Assembly: GCF_003226535.1 (NCBI RefSeq)
Contig: NZ_QKOB01000005.1
Coordinates: forward strand, 62,001-126,000
Source of the DNA: Meiothermus sp. Pnk-1
GTDB lineage: Bacteria > Deinococcota > Deinococci > Deinococcales > Thermaceae
Length of the DNA stretch: 64,000 nt
Direction: 5' to 3'
A model generated the notes under the pieces. The model was given only the letters and a program-made list of their open reading frames with translations. It was not told the origin of the DNA and made no database searches. Each line of letters opens with the position of its first letter. The stretch's first letter is position 1. The position numbers and the translations under genes were made by a program. Positions 33,132-42,049 of this stretch are shown here, piece by piece.

Positions 33132-35366
33132 GTGCGGGCTTCTCGCCTCTCCCGAAAACCCTCGCCGCTTCGTCGCCTGGCGCGGGCTGCCGGGATGCTC
33201 CTGTTGGCGGCCCTCTTCGGCGGAGCGCTGGCGGGGGGGTATGTGTTTTACTCCGCAACGCGTGACCTCCCTACCCTCGAGGCCTTTGAGAACCTCCGGC
33301 TTACCGCCACCAGCACCCTCTACGCCCGCGACGGCACCCCCATCGCCACCATCGCCTCGGTGGAGGATGGACGGGCGGTAAACCGTACCCTGGTCCGGAT
33401 CTCCGATGTATCGCCGGCGGCGATCTCGGCGGTGGTCTTCTCCGAGGACAAGCGCTTCTATCAGCATTACGGGGTGGATCCGGTGCGTCTGGTGGGAGCG
33501 CTTTACTACATCCTCCGGGGCGACTTGCAGGGAGGCAGCACCATCACCACCCAGGTGGTCAAACAGACCCTGTTGCGCGAGCTGGCCGGCGAGCGGGCCC
33601 TCGAGCGCAAGCTCAAGGAATTCCCGCTGGCCCTCGAGCTCGAGCGGCGCTACTCCAAGCAGGAGATCCTGGAGATGTACCTCAACGTGGTGCCCTGGGG
33701 GGGCAACGCCCAGGGCATCCAAGCGGCGGCCGAGGCCTACTTCGGCAAAGACCCGGCTGCCCTGACGCTGGCCGAGGGGGTCTACCTGGCCCAGCTCATC
33801 CCTGGCCCCAACCCCCGCTATTTTGACCTGAAAAGTAGCCGGGCGCGGATGAAGCGCCAGCTCGAGGACATGGTAGCCGAGGGCTGGATCTCCCACGCCG
33901 AGGCTGAGGCCGCTTGGAGGCAGCCCATCGTTCCCAACGGCTGGCAGGCCAAGTACGATGGCCAGGGTAACTTGCTTTCGGCCAAGCTGGTGGATCCCTC
34001 GGCCCGGGTGCTACCCGAGTTGGTCAAGGCCCATGCCCCTCACTTCGTGCTGGCGGTGCGGGCAGAGCTGGAGAGGCGCTTTGGCAAGGAGAAGCTCTAC
34101 GGCGAGGGGGGGTTGCAGGTCTACACCAGCCTCGACCTGAAGATGCAGGAGGCCGCCGAGCGGGCGGTGAGTGGGGCGCGGTTGCCGGTGGGGGCTCAGT
34201 TGGCCCTGGTGGCGTTGGACCCCGAGACCGGTCAGGTGCTGGCGATGGTGGGGGAAAAGCCCGGCACGGGCGGCCAGTTCAACCGGGCCACCCAGGCCTG
34301 GCGCAGCCCTGGGTCGGCCATCAAACCCTTTGTCTACGGCACTGCCTTGGAAAACGGTTGGACCCAGGCCACCACCGTTCCCGACGCTCCGGTGGAGTTC
34401 CGCGATCCCAGCCAACCCGGCGGGGTCTGGCGGCCCAAGAACTTCTCTGGCCGTTTCCTGAACCGCCCGGTGACCATCCGCTACGCGCTTGACCAATCGC
34501 TGAACCTGCCCGCCATCCGTACGGCCGACGCCGTGGGCCTTCAAAAGATCACCCGCAAGCTCAAGGCCGCGGGCTTCCGGTTAGCGGGGGAGGGCAACCT
34601 TTCCAACGCCATCGGGGGGGGTGCGGAGATCACCCCGGTGGGGCTAGCCGGAGCCTATGCGGCCTTTGTCAACGGCGGCTATCGGGTCGAGCCGGTGCTG
34701 ATCACTCGGGTTGAGGACGCGGCGGGCCGGGTGATCTATCAGCCAGAGGACAACCGCGTCCCGCTGTTTACCCCCCAGGTGGCCTACCTGGTCTGGGACA
34801 TGCTCAAGGGCTATGTCTACGACTTGGGAAGCCGCAGCCTGGCCCCGGTCGCGATCCCGGGCCGGGTGGTAGGGGGCAAGACCGGAACCACCAACGAGGC
34901 CACCGACCTGTGGTTCGCCGGGGCCAGCCGGGGATTGGTGGCCACCCTCTGGATCGGGCGGGACGACCATAAACCCCAACGCTTGCCCAATGGGCGCGAG
35001 CCCAGCAGCTCGTTGGTCAACCCCCCGATCTGGCGGGCTTTTGTCGAGGAGGCCTTGCGGGGGCGGCCAGGGGGGGACTTCCCGCAGCCTCCGGGATTGG
35101 TGGCGAGCCGGATGGATCTGATCTCGGGGAATCCCAGTCCGTCGGGAATCCCTGTCCTCTTCACCCAGACGCCGATCCGCAGCCAGGAGGCAGCGGCCTC
35201 GAGCCCCCCGCCGAACGCCTCCGGCGATAACTCTCCCGCCCAGGCCACGCAGACGGTGGCCCTTGACCGCCTCACCGGCTGCCTGGCCGGACCCGATACC
35301 CCGCCCGAACGGATGATCTATCGGCAGGTGCCTCCCGAGCGAGTGGAGAGCTACCGGTGCCCCTAG
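33132..35366 (+). CDS. penicillin-binding protein 1A-type
   Basis: 744 residues with a GTG start. Single N-terminal membrane anchor (LLLAALFGGALAGGYVFY), glycosyltransferase 51 domain (FSEDKRFYQHYGVDPVRL, GGSTITTQVVKQ, EILEMYLNVVPWG) and transpeptidase domain with S-x-x-K in SPGSAIKPFVYG, SLN and KTGTTNEATDLWF. It polymerises and crosslinks peptidoglycan. Its stop codon overlaps the possible GTG start of the downstream TrmJ-like gene. Confidence 0.94.
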   Translation: MRASRLSRKPSPLRRLARAAGMLLLAALFGGALAGGYVFYSATRDLPTLEAFENLRLTATSTLYARDGTPIATIASVEDGRAVNRTLVRISDVSPAAISAVVFSEDKRFYQHYGVDPVRLVGALYYILRGDLQGGSTITTQVVKQTLLRELAGERALERKLKEFPLALELERRYSKQEILEMYLNVVPWGGNAQGIQAAAEAYFGKDPAALTLAEGVYLAQLIPGPNPRYFDLKSSRARMKRQLEDMVAEGWISHAEAEAAWRQPIVPNGWQAKYDGQGNLLSAKLVDPSARVLPELVKAHAPHFVLAVRAELERRFGKEKLYGEGGLQVYTSLDLKMQEAAERAVSGARLPVGAQLALVALDPETGQVLAMVGEKPGTGGQFNRATQAWRSPGSAIKPFVYGTALENGWTQATTVPDAPVEFRDPSQPGGVWRPKNFSGRFLNRPVTIRYALDQSLNLPAIRTADAVGLQKITRKLKAAGFRLAGEGNLSNAIGGGAEITPVGLAGAYAAFVNGGYRVEPVLITRVEDAAGRVIYQPEDNRVPLFTPQVAYLVWDMLKGYVYDLGSRSLAPVAIPGRVVGGKTGTTNEATDLWFAGASRGLVATLWIGRDDHKPQRLPNGREPSSSLVNPPIWRAFVEEALRGRPGGDFPQPPGLVASRMDLISGNPSPSGIPVLFTQTPIRSQEAAASSPPPNASGDNSPAQATQTVALDRLTGCLAGPDTPPERMIYRQVPPERVESYRCP

Positions 35367-35371
35367 CGGAT

Positions 35372-36139
35372 ATGAGCGCTTCCCTTTTGGATTCCATTCG
35401 CGTCGTCCTGGTCGGCCCGCAGGAGCCCATGAACGTCGGAGCAACGGCCCGGGCCATGCGTAACTTCGGGCTCAGCGACCTATGGCTGGTAGCCCCTGAG
35501 CCTAGCGTGGCGAAGACCCTAGACGCCCCGCTTGACCCAAAGGCTTACCACCTGGCCGTGCGGGCTGAGGAGATCTTGGACCGCGCCCACCGCAGCAAGA
35601 CGCTGCTCGAGGCGGTGCGAGACTGCGTGCTGGTGGTCGGGACCACCGTGCGCAGCCGAGATGTCTACACCGGCCCGCTGGTTTCTCCACGCGCCCTCGC
35701 CCCGGAGGTGTTGAAGGCCGCGCAGAAGGGCAAGGTGGCGCTGGTCTTTGGCCGCGAGACCTTTGGCCTCACCAACCAAGAGCTCGAGCTTTCCCAGTGG
35801 GTGCTGCGCATCCCGACCGCCCCCGAGCAGACCAACCTCAACCTGGCCCAGGCGGTGCTCCTGGTGGCGTATGAACTCTTCCTCCAGGCGGAGAACCCCC
35901 CCGAGCCCCCGGCTGACCAGCCCGCGCCGCGCGGCGACCTCGAGGCCCTATTCGCCGACCTGGAAAGCTACGTGCTCGAGATCGGCTTCACCGATCCCCG
36001 CCGCCTGCCCTACACCCGCCGCCGCCTGCGCCGCATCCTACACAAAGCCACCCTCAGCGAGGCCGAGGCCAAGATGCTGCGCGGGTTTTTGCACCAAAGC
36101 CGCTGGTACGCCCGGCACAAGGATAAAGCCGAACGCTGA
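35372..36139 (+). CDS. TrmJ-like SPOUT RNA methyltransferase
   Basis: 255 residues from ATG 35372 (MSASLLDSIRVVLVGPQEPM), or 260 from GTG 35357, which overlaps the PBP stop. SPOUT motifs: NVGATARAMRNFGLSDLWLV, VALVFGRETFGLTNQEL and the knot IPTAPEQTNLNLAQAVLLV. C-terminal basic helical extension as in TrmJ (tRNA Cm32/Um32). It is followed with 1-nt overlap by a small unknown gene. Confidence 0.88.
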   Translation: MSASLLDSIRVVLVGPQEPMNVGATARAMRNFGLSDLWLVAPEPSVAKTLDAPLDPKAYHLAVRAEEILDRAHRSKTLLEAVRDCVLVVGTTVRSRDVYTGPLVSPRALAPEVLKAAQKGKVALVFGRETFGLTNQELELSQWVLRIPTAPEQTNLNLAQAVLLVAYELFLQAENPPEPPADQPAPRGDLEALFADLESYVLEIGFTDPRRLPYTRRRLRRILHKATLSEAEAKMLRGFLHQSRWYARHKDKAER

Positions 36140-36456
36140 TGATCCGCTTTCCCGGTGGCAGGGTCTGGCAGGTCGAAGAGTGGATTTTTTGGGGGCTGTG
36201 GCAAGACGCTCGACCGCACCTCAAGGGATTGCCCGAGCTGGCCAGACGCCTCTACCCGATGCTGGACGCCGCCGAGCCCAGGTTGGACCTGCGGGGAGCG
36301 GAGCGGGAGTGTGTGCGCCAACTCCGGCTCTTGGTGATGCTGGTGCGGCGGGATAACCTGAGGTTGAAGGGGAGGAATTTCGCCGACCTCGAGGGGTTTA
36401 CCGCCTACATGCGCGCGCTGGAAGATCTGCTCGCCCTAGCCGCGGAGGAGTCATGA
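36139..36456 (+). CDS. hypothetical protein, 105 residues
   Basis: MIRFPGGRVWQVEEWIFWGL ... ends RALEDLLALAAEES. Predicted helical and Arg/Trp rich, with no signal peptide. Not recognised. It overlaps the stop of the methyltransferase by 1 nt (TGATGA) and the start of the histidine kinase by 4 nt, so all three are probably co-translated. Confidence 0.75.
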   Translation: MIRFPGGRVWQVEEWIFWGLWQDARPHLKGLPELARRLYPMLDAAEPRLDLRGAERECVRQLRLLVMLVRRDNLRLKGRNFADLEGFTAYMRALEDLLALAAEES

Positions 36457-38105
36457 CCAAGGATACACCCAGCAAGGAGGCCGTCCTGAGGGAGGTAGGG
36501 CCGCCTGTGGAAGTTGCCTCCGGGGACCCAGTCCCTAACGTGTACCGCTTCATCCGCCTGGCCCGCCTGATCCTTCCGTTTCTGATCGTGATGGTGGTGG
36601 TGATCTTTGAGGTCGCGCTAGAGCCGATAGGGATCAGCCGCCCCAGTTTTTGGGCCCACCTGGCCTTTTACGGGCTTTTAGGACCGCTGGTGACCTTCGT
36701 CACCCTGGAGTGGATCGCCCAGCAAGTCCTCGAGCGCGAACGTGCCCAGGTGGCGCTGTTCGAGGCCAACCGGCGGCTTTCGGTGGTGGGCAGGGTATTG
36801 AAGCGTTCGCTCTCGGCGGAGAACCTGGAAGAAGCCCTAAGCACCATCGCGGAGGAGTTGCGCCAGGGAACGGGTAAAGAAGTAGCCTTGACCCTCGAGG
36901 GGGTGCGGGCCGCCTCGGCGGGGTTTGCGCCGGGGCGTGAGACGCTGACCTTTCCTTTGGCTGGCCTTTCCGGCCTCCTCGAGGTCCAGTTTTCCCACCC
37001 CCCTGGCCCCGAAGAGCGGGAGTTCCTGGAAGTGCTCGCCGGGGAGATTGCCGGCGCTTTGGGCGCGGTGCGCAGCCGTACCCGCGACCTGCTCACCCTC
37101 TACGAGGTGGACCAGGCCCTCCGGGCGGAGGCCAACCTGGAAAAGCTGCTCGAGGGGCTCCTCAACCGGATCCTGGAGTGGGCCCAGGCCGAAGGGGGTG
37201 GGGTGATGCTGTTGGACGAGGACCATTTCCTCCAGCCGCGCATCATCCGGGGGTTATCCCTGCCGGGCCACGCCTTTCTGCCGGAGGGGGGGTGGGCCCA
37301 GGCGCTCGAGGCCCCTACCTTTGTGCAGGAGGATTTGCTGGCCCTGCCGCTGCGTGAGCAGACCCCGGTGGGCTTACTGCTGGTCAGGGGAAAGGCGGAA
37401 AAGCTACGCCCCCGGGTGCCCTTTTTGCGCTTTTTGGCCGCCCAGGTGACCTTTGCCGTGCGCAACGCCCAAGCCTATCTGCGGGCCGAAGAGCTGGCCC
37501 TGGCCGAAGAGCGTAACCGCATCGCCCGGGAAATCCACGATGGGATCGCGCAGGCCCTGGCTTTCATGGCCCTCAAGCTCGATCTCGCCGAGCGGCTGCT
37601 GGATACCGACCGAGAGCGAGCCCTAGCCGAGATGGCCCAGGTGCGCGACACCTTGAGGGCGCAGATTCGCGAGGTGCGCCGCAGCATCTTTGCCCTCAGG
37701 CCCATCGACCTCGAGCGCTACGGCTTTTTGGAGTCCTTGCGCCGCTACTCCCTGGCCTTCGCCGAGCAGGCCGGTTTCCGGGTGCGCCTGGACCTTCCCG
37801 AACAGGTCGAACTCTCCCAGGCTTCGGAGCTGGTGCTTTTCCGGGTGTTACAGGAAGCCCTCACCAACGCGGCCAAACACGCTCGACCCGGGTTGGTCCA
37901 GGTGCGCTTGGTCGCGCTGGGGGAGCGGGGAGCGCGGCTTGAAGTTCGCGACAACGGCAGGGGTTTTGCCCAGGCTACCCCCGGCGGGATGGGCGGCTTC
38001 GGCCTGACCCAGATGCGCGAGCGGGTGGAGGCCCGGGGTGGCCGGTTTGCCGTCGAGTCGGTGCCGGGGGAGGGAACGGTGGTGCGGGCGGAGTTGCCCT
38101 ACTGA
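36453..38105 (+). CDS. sensor histidine kinase, NarL-partner type
   Basis: 550 residues. Two membrane segments near 35-85 (LILPFLIVMVVVIFEVAL and AHLAFYGLLGPLVTFVTLEW), a coiled linker, a GAF-like region (about 225-340), the HisKA_3 phosphoacceptor (NRIAREIHDGIAQALAFMAL, His in EIHD) and HATPase_c (EALTNAAKHA, VRDNGRGF, GGFGLTQMRERVEARGG). No LuxR/NarL response regulator lies nearby; the pseudo-receiver at 32725 is not a credible partner. Confidence 0.92.
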   Translation: MTKDTPSKEAVLREVGPPVEVASGDPVPNVYRFIRLARLILPFLIVMVVVIFEVALEPIGISRPSFWAHLAFYGLLGPLVTFVTLEWIAQQVLERERAQVALFEANRRLSVVGRVLKRSLSAENLEEALSTIAEELRQGTGKEVALTLEGVRAASAGFAPGRETLTFPLAGLSGLLEVQFSHPPGPEEREFLEVLAGEIAGALGAVRSRTRDLLTLYEVDQALRAEANLEKLLEGLLNRILEWAQAEGGGVMLLDEDHFLQPRIIRGLSLPGHAFLPEGGWAQALEAPTFVQEDLLALPLREQTPVGLLLVRGKAEKLRPRVPFLRFLAAQVTFAVRNAQAYLRAEELALAEERNRIAREIHDGIAQALAFMALKLDLAERLLDTDRERALAEMAQVRDTLRAQIREVRRSIFALRPIDLERYGFLESLRRYSLAFAEQAGFRVRLDLPEQVELSQASELVLFRVLQEALTNAAKHARPGLVQVRLVALGERGARLEVRDNGRGFAQATPGGMGGFGLTQMRERVEARGGRFAVESVPGEGTVVRAELPY

Positions 38106-38145
38106 TGCCGTACTTTGGCGTAAGACGCGCGACGAATCTCGAGCC

Positions 38146-38703
38146 ATGACCTACAGCGGCGCAGTTCTCGCAGGCGGGAAGTCCCGGCGCTTCGGCCAGG
38201 ACAAGGCCCGCTTCCTCTGGCGCGGGAAGGCGCTGCTGGAGTGGAGCCTCGAGGCGCTCTCCGGGGCCTCCGAGCGGTTCGTCGTGGCTAACCAACCCTA
38301 CCCCGAGTTCGCCGTACGGGTCTACGCGGACCGGATTCCGGGCGGGGATTCCCTATCCGGCCTGCACTCGGCCTTGAGCTACGCGCAAAACGACTGGGTG
38401 GCGGTGGCGGCGTGCGACCTGCCCTTTTTGACCCCGGAGTACTGGGATTTTCTGGGGGGGCGCGCCGGGGCGTACCAGGCGGTAGCCGGGGTCGGGCCAC
38501 AGGGTTTTCCCGAGCCCCTGGCAGCTTTGTACCACCGCGCGCTCTTGCCCGAGGTCGAGGCCCGGCTGATCAGGAGAGAGTTGAAGCTGCAAGCCGTACT
38601 ACGGTCGGCCCGTACACTGTACATTCCCTGGTCGGAGCTCGAGCTTCGCTTCGGCCCTCACCTCTACACCAACCTCAACACCCCCGGCGACCTGGGCCGG
38701 TAG
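38146..38703 (+). CDS. mobA: molybdenum cofactor guanylyltransferase
   Basis: 185 residues from ATG 38146. The nucleotide-binding start is GAVLAGGKSRRFGQDKARFL, followed by VYADRIPGGDSLSGLHSAL and AACDLPFLTPEYWDFL. MobA attaches GMP to molybdopterin. CO-dehydrogenase-type hydroxylases normally use the cytosine form (MocA at 46091), so MobA may serve other enzymes. It is on the strand opposite to the coxSLM operon. Confidence 0.85.
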   Translation: MTYSGAVLAGGKSRRFGQDKARFLWRGKALLEWSLEALSGASERFVVANQPYPEFAVRVYADRIPGGDSLSGLHSALSYAQNDWVAVAACDLPFLTPEYWDFLGGRAGAYQAVAGVGPQGFPEPLAALYHRALLPEVEARLIRRELKLQAVLRSARTLYIPWSELELRFGPHLYTNLNTPGDLGR

Positions 38704-38750
38704 CGCGCGGTGCCACTTTCGTCGGTGGAGGGTTGGGCTAGGATTAAAGC

Positions 38751-39863
38751 ATGCAACAGCACGAGGTTCGTGCGCTCCTAGCGGGTTTGCGCGAGGGCCT
38801 GGCGCAGGGTGAGGGGCTGGCCTTGGCGACCATTGTGGGGGTGACGGGTTCGGCCTACCGCCGCGAGGGCACCAAGATGCTCATCCGGGCCGACGGCAGC
38901 TACACCTGTATGCTCTCGGGGGGCTGCCTCGAGCCCGAGATCGTGGAGGCCGCCCGGGGGGTGGTGGCTTCGGGAGAACCCCTCCTCACCCGTTACAACC
39001 TCGACGAGGAGGTGATGTGGGGCCTGGGCATCGGCTGCGGGGGTGAGGTCGAGGTCTACATTGAAAAAGTCCAGCCGGATGCGGTGACGGAGCCCTGGTG
39101 GGAGGCCCTCGAGCGCGGGGAGCGGGCCCTGTTGGTCACCCCCCTCGAGCCCGGCCTGGGCCGGTGGATGATTTCCGCCGAGGCGGAAGCGGGAGGGCTC
39201 GAGGACCCAGCCTTGGCGGCCCAGGTGCGGGAGAGGGCAAAGGGCTTGCTCGAGCAGCTCCAACCCCAGCCCCTAACCTACACTTTCCATCGTTCCGATG
39301 GCCGAAGGGTCCGGGTATTCATTGACGTGAACCTGCCCCCGGCGGAGCTGGTGATCTTCGGGGCCGGGCACGACGCCATCCCCCTGGTGCAGATGGCGGT
39401 GAACCTGGGGTTTCGGGTGCGGGTGGTGGACATGCGCGCCCAGTTCGCCCAGCCCAGCCGCTTCCCTGGGGCCGAGGTCGAGGTGTTGCGCCCCGAGCAG
39501 TTCGCTGCGCGCCTACACCTGGATGAGCGCAGCCTGGCGGTGGTGATGAACCACAACCTGCTGGTGGACCAGAGCGCCCTCGAGTTCGTCCTGCACACCC
39601 CTGCGGCCTATGTCGGGTTGCTGGGGCCCCGGGCGAGGTTCGAGAAGATCCTGGAGGGGCTCGCCCGGGAGGGTCGCCCCCTGCGCGAGGACCAGATTCG
39701 CCGGGTGCGCAACCCCATCGGGCTGGCCATAGGGGCCGAGTCCCCCGAAGAGGTGGCCGTCTCCATCATCGCGGAGGTTCTGGCGTTTCAGCGGGGGTTC
39801 GGCGGGGGTTTTCTGAGCGGACACCAGGGGCGGATCCACCGGCCATCCCCGGCTGCCGGGTGA
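38751..39863 (+). CDS. XdhC/CoxI family molybdenum-cofactor maturation protein
   Basis: 370 residues. N-terminal XdhC_CoxI domain: ATIVGVTGSAYRREGTKMLI, SGGCLEPEIVEAARGV, GLGIGCGGEVEVYIE. C-terminal Rossmann domain: LVIFGAGHDAIPLVQMAVNL and LLGPRARFEKIL. Such proteins sulfurate or deliver Moco to hydroxylases. The last 98 bp overlap the convergent coxE gene. Confidence 0.92.
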   Translation: MQQHEVRALLAGLREGLAQGEGLALATIVGVTGSAYRREGTKMLIRADGSYTCMLSGGCLEPEIVEAARGVVASGEPLLTRYNLDEEVMWGLGIGCGGEVEVYIEKVQPDAVTEPWWEALERGERALLVTPLEPGLGRWMISAEAEAGGLEDPALAAQVRERAKGLLEQLQPQPLTYTFHRSDGRRVRVFIDVNLPPAELVIFGAGHDAIPLVQMAVNLGFRVRVVDMRAQFAQPSRFPGAEVEVLRPEQFAARLHLDERSLAVVMNHNLLVDQSALEFVLHTPAAYVGLLGPRARFEKILEGLAREGRPLREDQIRRVRNPIGLAIGAESPEEVAVSIIAEVLAFQRGFGGGFLSGHQGRIHRPSPAAG

Positions 39864-41049
39864 CGGGGCGGGGGGGTAGGGACTCGAGCGCCCTGGCTAG
39901 CCCCTCCAGGCTGGCCAGGTTGTGCACCGGCAGGAAGTCGTCGGTGAAGGGAAGGGCGGCTTGCAGCCCCCGCGTGAGGGGTTGGTAGCCGGGGATCCCT
40001 AGGAGGGGGTTGAGCCAGATCAGGCGGTGGCAGGACTTTTGCAGGCGCTCCATCTCGAAAGCCAACAGCTCCGGTTCGCCCTGGTCCCACCCGTCCGAGA
40101 TCAACAGCACCACCGCCCCCCGTCCCAGCACCCGCTTGGCCCAGGTGCGGTTGAACTGGTGCAGGCTGCTGCCGATGCGGGTTCCCCCTGACCAGTCCTT
40201 GACCGTTTGCCCCACCTCGGCCAAGGCCGCGTCCACGCTGCGCTTTTTCAGCGAACGGGTGATGCGGGTGAGCCGGGTGCCAAAGACAAAGGCTTCCACG
40301 GTGCGCGCGCCCTGGCGGGTCTGGGCTTGGGCGAAGGCGTAAAGGAAGTGCAGCAGCATCCGGGAGTAGCGCTCCATCGAGCCGGAGACGTCGGCGATGA
40401 GGACCAGGGGGCGGGGTTTGGTTTTGCGCTCCCGCCAAAAGAGGTGCACCAACTCGCCCTGGTGCCGGAGCGCCCTGCGGAAGCTCTTGCGCAGGTCCGG
40501 GAAGTCCCCCGAGTTCGCGGGCTTCCGCCGGCGGGTAGGCCGAGGGGAGATGCGCCAGTCAAGGCCCGAGAGCAGACGGCGGGCGGCCTCGAGCTCGGCT
40601 TCGCTCATCTGGTCGAAGCGCTTCTGCCTCAAGACCTCCTGCTCGCTGTAGGTGAGGGCGCGATCCACGACGTGTACCGGCGGGCCTTGGCCCGTGCTGG
40701 ACGGCTTCTCTTCGCGCCCGACTTCGCCGGGTCGGGGCTTTGGTGCTCTGTTGGGGGGAAGGGGGGTAGGGGGCAGCAGCTCTTCGGGGAAGCGCTCGAG
40801 GCCCAGTTTTTGCCAAAACTTCCAGAAGGCCCTCTCGAACTTGGGATAATCCTCGCGCCGGGTGACGAGCGTGCTGCGGGCGGTGTGGTAAAAGATCTGG
40901 GGGTCGAAGATGGGAACCTCGGCCAGGGCCTGGGCGAAGAGGGTGGTTTGCCCCGGGGTGACCGCCATCCCCTCGCGGCGCAGTTCGCGGGCGAAGCCGA
41001 CCACGTGGGAGAGGAGCTGTCCACCGGGGAAGGTCGTGGGCTCCGGCAT
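39766..41049 (-). CDS. coxE: CoxE-like VWA-domain protein
   Basis: 427 residues. N-terminal CoxE-like region (LSHVVGFARELRREGMAVTP) and a C-terminal von Willebrand A fold with the MIDAS motif IADVSGSMERYSR and SGGTRIGSSL. With the AAA+ protein CoxD, CoxE inserts or remodels the metal centre of CO dehydrogenase in Afipia (Oligotropha). It starts 1 bp after coxD and overlaps xdhC at the 3' end. Confidence 0.9.
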   Translation of the reverse strand: MPEPTTFPGGQLLSHVVGFARELRREGMAVTPGQTTLFAQALAEVPIFDPQIFYHTARSTLVTRREDYPKFERAFWKFWQKLGLERFPEELLPPTPLPPNRAPKPRPGEVGREEKPSSTGQGPPVHVVDRALTYSEQEVLRQKRFDQMSEAELEAARRLLSGLDWRISPRPTRRRKPANSGDFPDLRKSFRRALRHQGELVHLFWRERKTKPRPLVLIADVSGSMERYSRMLLHFLYAFAQAQTRQGARTVEAFVFGTRLTRITRSLKKRSVDAALAEVGQTVKDWSGGTRIGSSLHQFNRTWAKRVLGRGAVVLLISDGWDQGEPELLAFEMERLQKSCHRLIWLNPLLGIPGYQPLTRGLQAALPFTDDFLPVHNLASLEGLARALESLPPRPVTRQPGMAGGSAPGVRSENPRRTPAETPEPPR

Positions 41050-41050
41050 G

Positions 41051-41950
41051 CTATAGGGGAGAGGGCACCTGGGCCCTGGCTAAGAGATCCTGGGCGGCGC
41101 TCTTGGCCCGCACCACGTCGTCTTGGTATTTGAGGAGGACGCCCAGGGTCTCCTCGACCAGGGTGGGCTCGAGCCGCACCGCGTCCAGGGCCAAGAGCGA
41201 GGCGGCCCAGTCGAGGGTTTCGGCCACCCCGGGGGCCTTGTAGAGGTCTTCCTTGCGCAGCTCCTGCACAAAGGCCACCACCTGCGCGGCGAGCTTCTCC
41301 GGCACGCTGGGTACCCTCTCCCGCACGATGCGGTACTCCTTGTGAAAATCCGGGTAGTCGATCCAGAAGTAGAGGCAGCGCCGTTTGAGTGCGTCGTGGA
41401 TTTCCCGCGTGCGGTTGGAGGTAATCACCACCACCGGGGGCTGTTCGGCTTTGACCGTGCCCACCTCGGGGATGGTGATCTGCCAGTCGGAGAGGAACTC
41501 CAGCAGGAAGGCCTCAAACTCTTCGTCGGCGCGGTCGAGTTCGTCGATGAGCAGCACCGGGGCCTTGCCGTTCACGCTCTTCAAGGCTTGCAGCAGGGGG
41601 CGCTCGAGCAAGAACTCGGAGCTGAAGACCTCCTGGCGCACCTTCTCCCGGTCGTGCTCGCCGCTGGCCTCTAAGAGCCGTATCTGCATCATCTGACGAG
41701 CGTAATCCCACTCGTAGACGGCGTTGTTGATATCTAGCCCCTCGTAGCACTGGAGCCGGATCAGCCGGGTTTGGAGCATATCCGCCAGTACTTTGACGAT
41801 CTCGGTCTTCCCCACTCCGGGCTCACCCTCCAAAAGCAGCGGGCGCCCCAGCTTGAGGGCCAAAAACACCGAAACCGCCAAGCCCTTTTCGGTGATGTAG
41901 TGGTGGGCCTCGAGGGCTTTTTGGGTTTCCTCGACGGTGGAGGGCATCAT
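41051..41950 (-). CDS. coxD: CoxD, MoxR-type AAA+ ATPase
   Basis: 299 residues. Walker A LLLEGEPGVGKTEIVKVLAD, Walker B VLLIDELDRADEEFEAFLLE and the sensor VVVITSNRTREIHDALKRRC define a MoxR-class AAA+ ATPase. It acts with CoxE as a chaperone for active-site maturation. It lies 99 bp after coxM, so it may have its own ribosome loading; a dispersed repeat copy is in that gap. Confidence 0.92.
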   Translation of the reverse strand: MMPSTVEETQKALEAHHYITEKGLAVSVFLALKLGRPLLLEGEPGVGKTEIVKVLADMLQTRLIRLQCYEGLDINNAVYEWDYARQMMQIRLLEASGEHDREKVRQEVFSSEFLLERPLLQALKSVNGKAPVLLIDELDRADEEFEAFLLEFLSDWQITIPEVGTVKAEQPPVVVITSNRTREIHDALKRRCLYFWIDYPDFHKEYRIVRERVPSVPEKLAAQVVAFVQELRKEDLYKAPGVAETLDWAASLLALDAVRLEPTLVEETLGVLLKYQDDVVRAKSAAQDLLARAQVPSPL

Positions 41951-42049
41951 GGCTCCATTTTCGCCAAATGCCGGGGGGCAAGCGCGAGACGAGCGACACT
42001 TAAGGGGCCGGTAACAGGATTTGCGTACGACGCGAAGTCGGCCCTCACG

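Noticed and set aside
40207-41133. 308-codon plus-strand frame opposite coxE
   Set aside because: Shadow of coxE, which carries the MIDAS motif and fits the operon.
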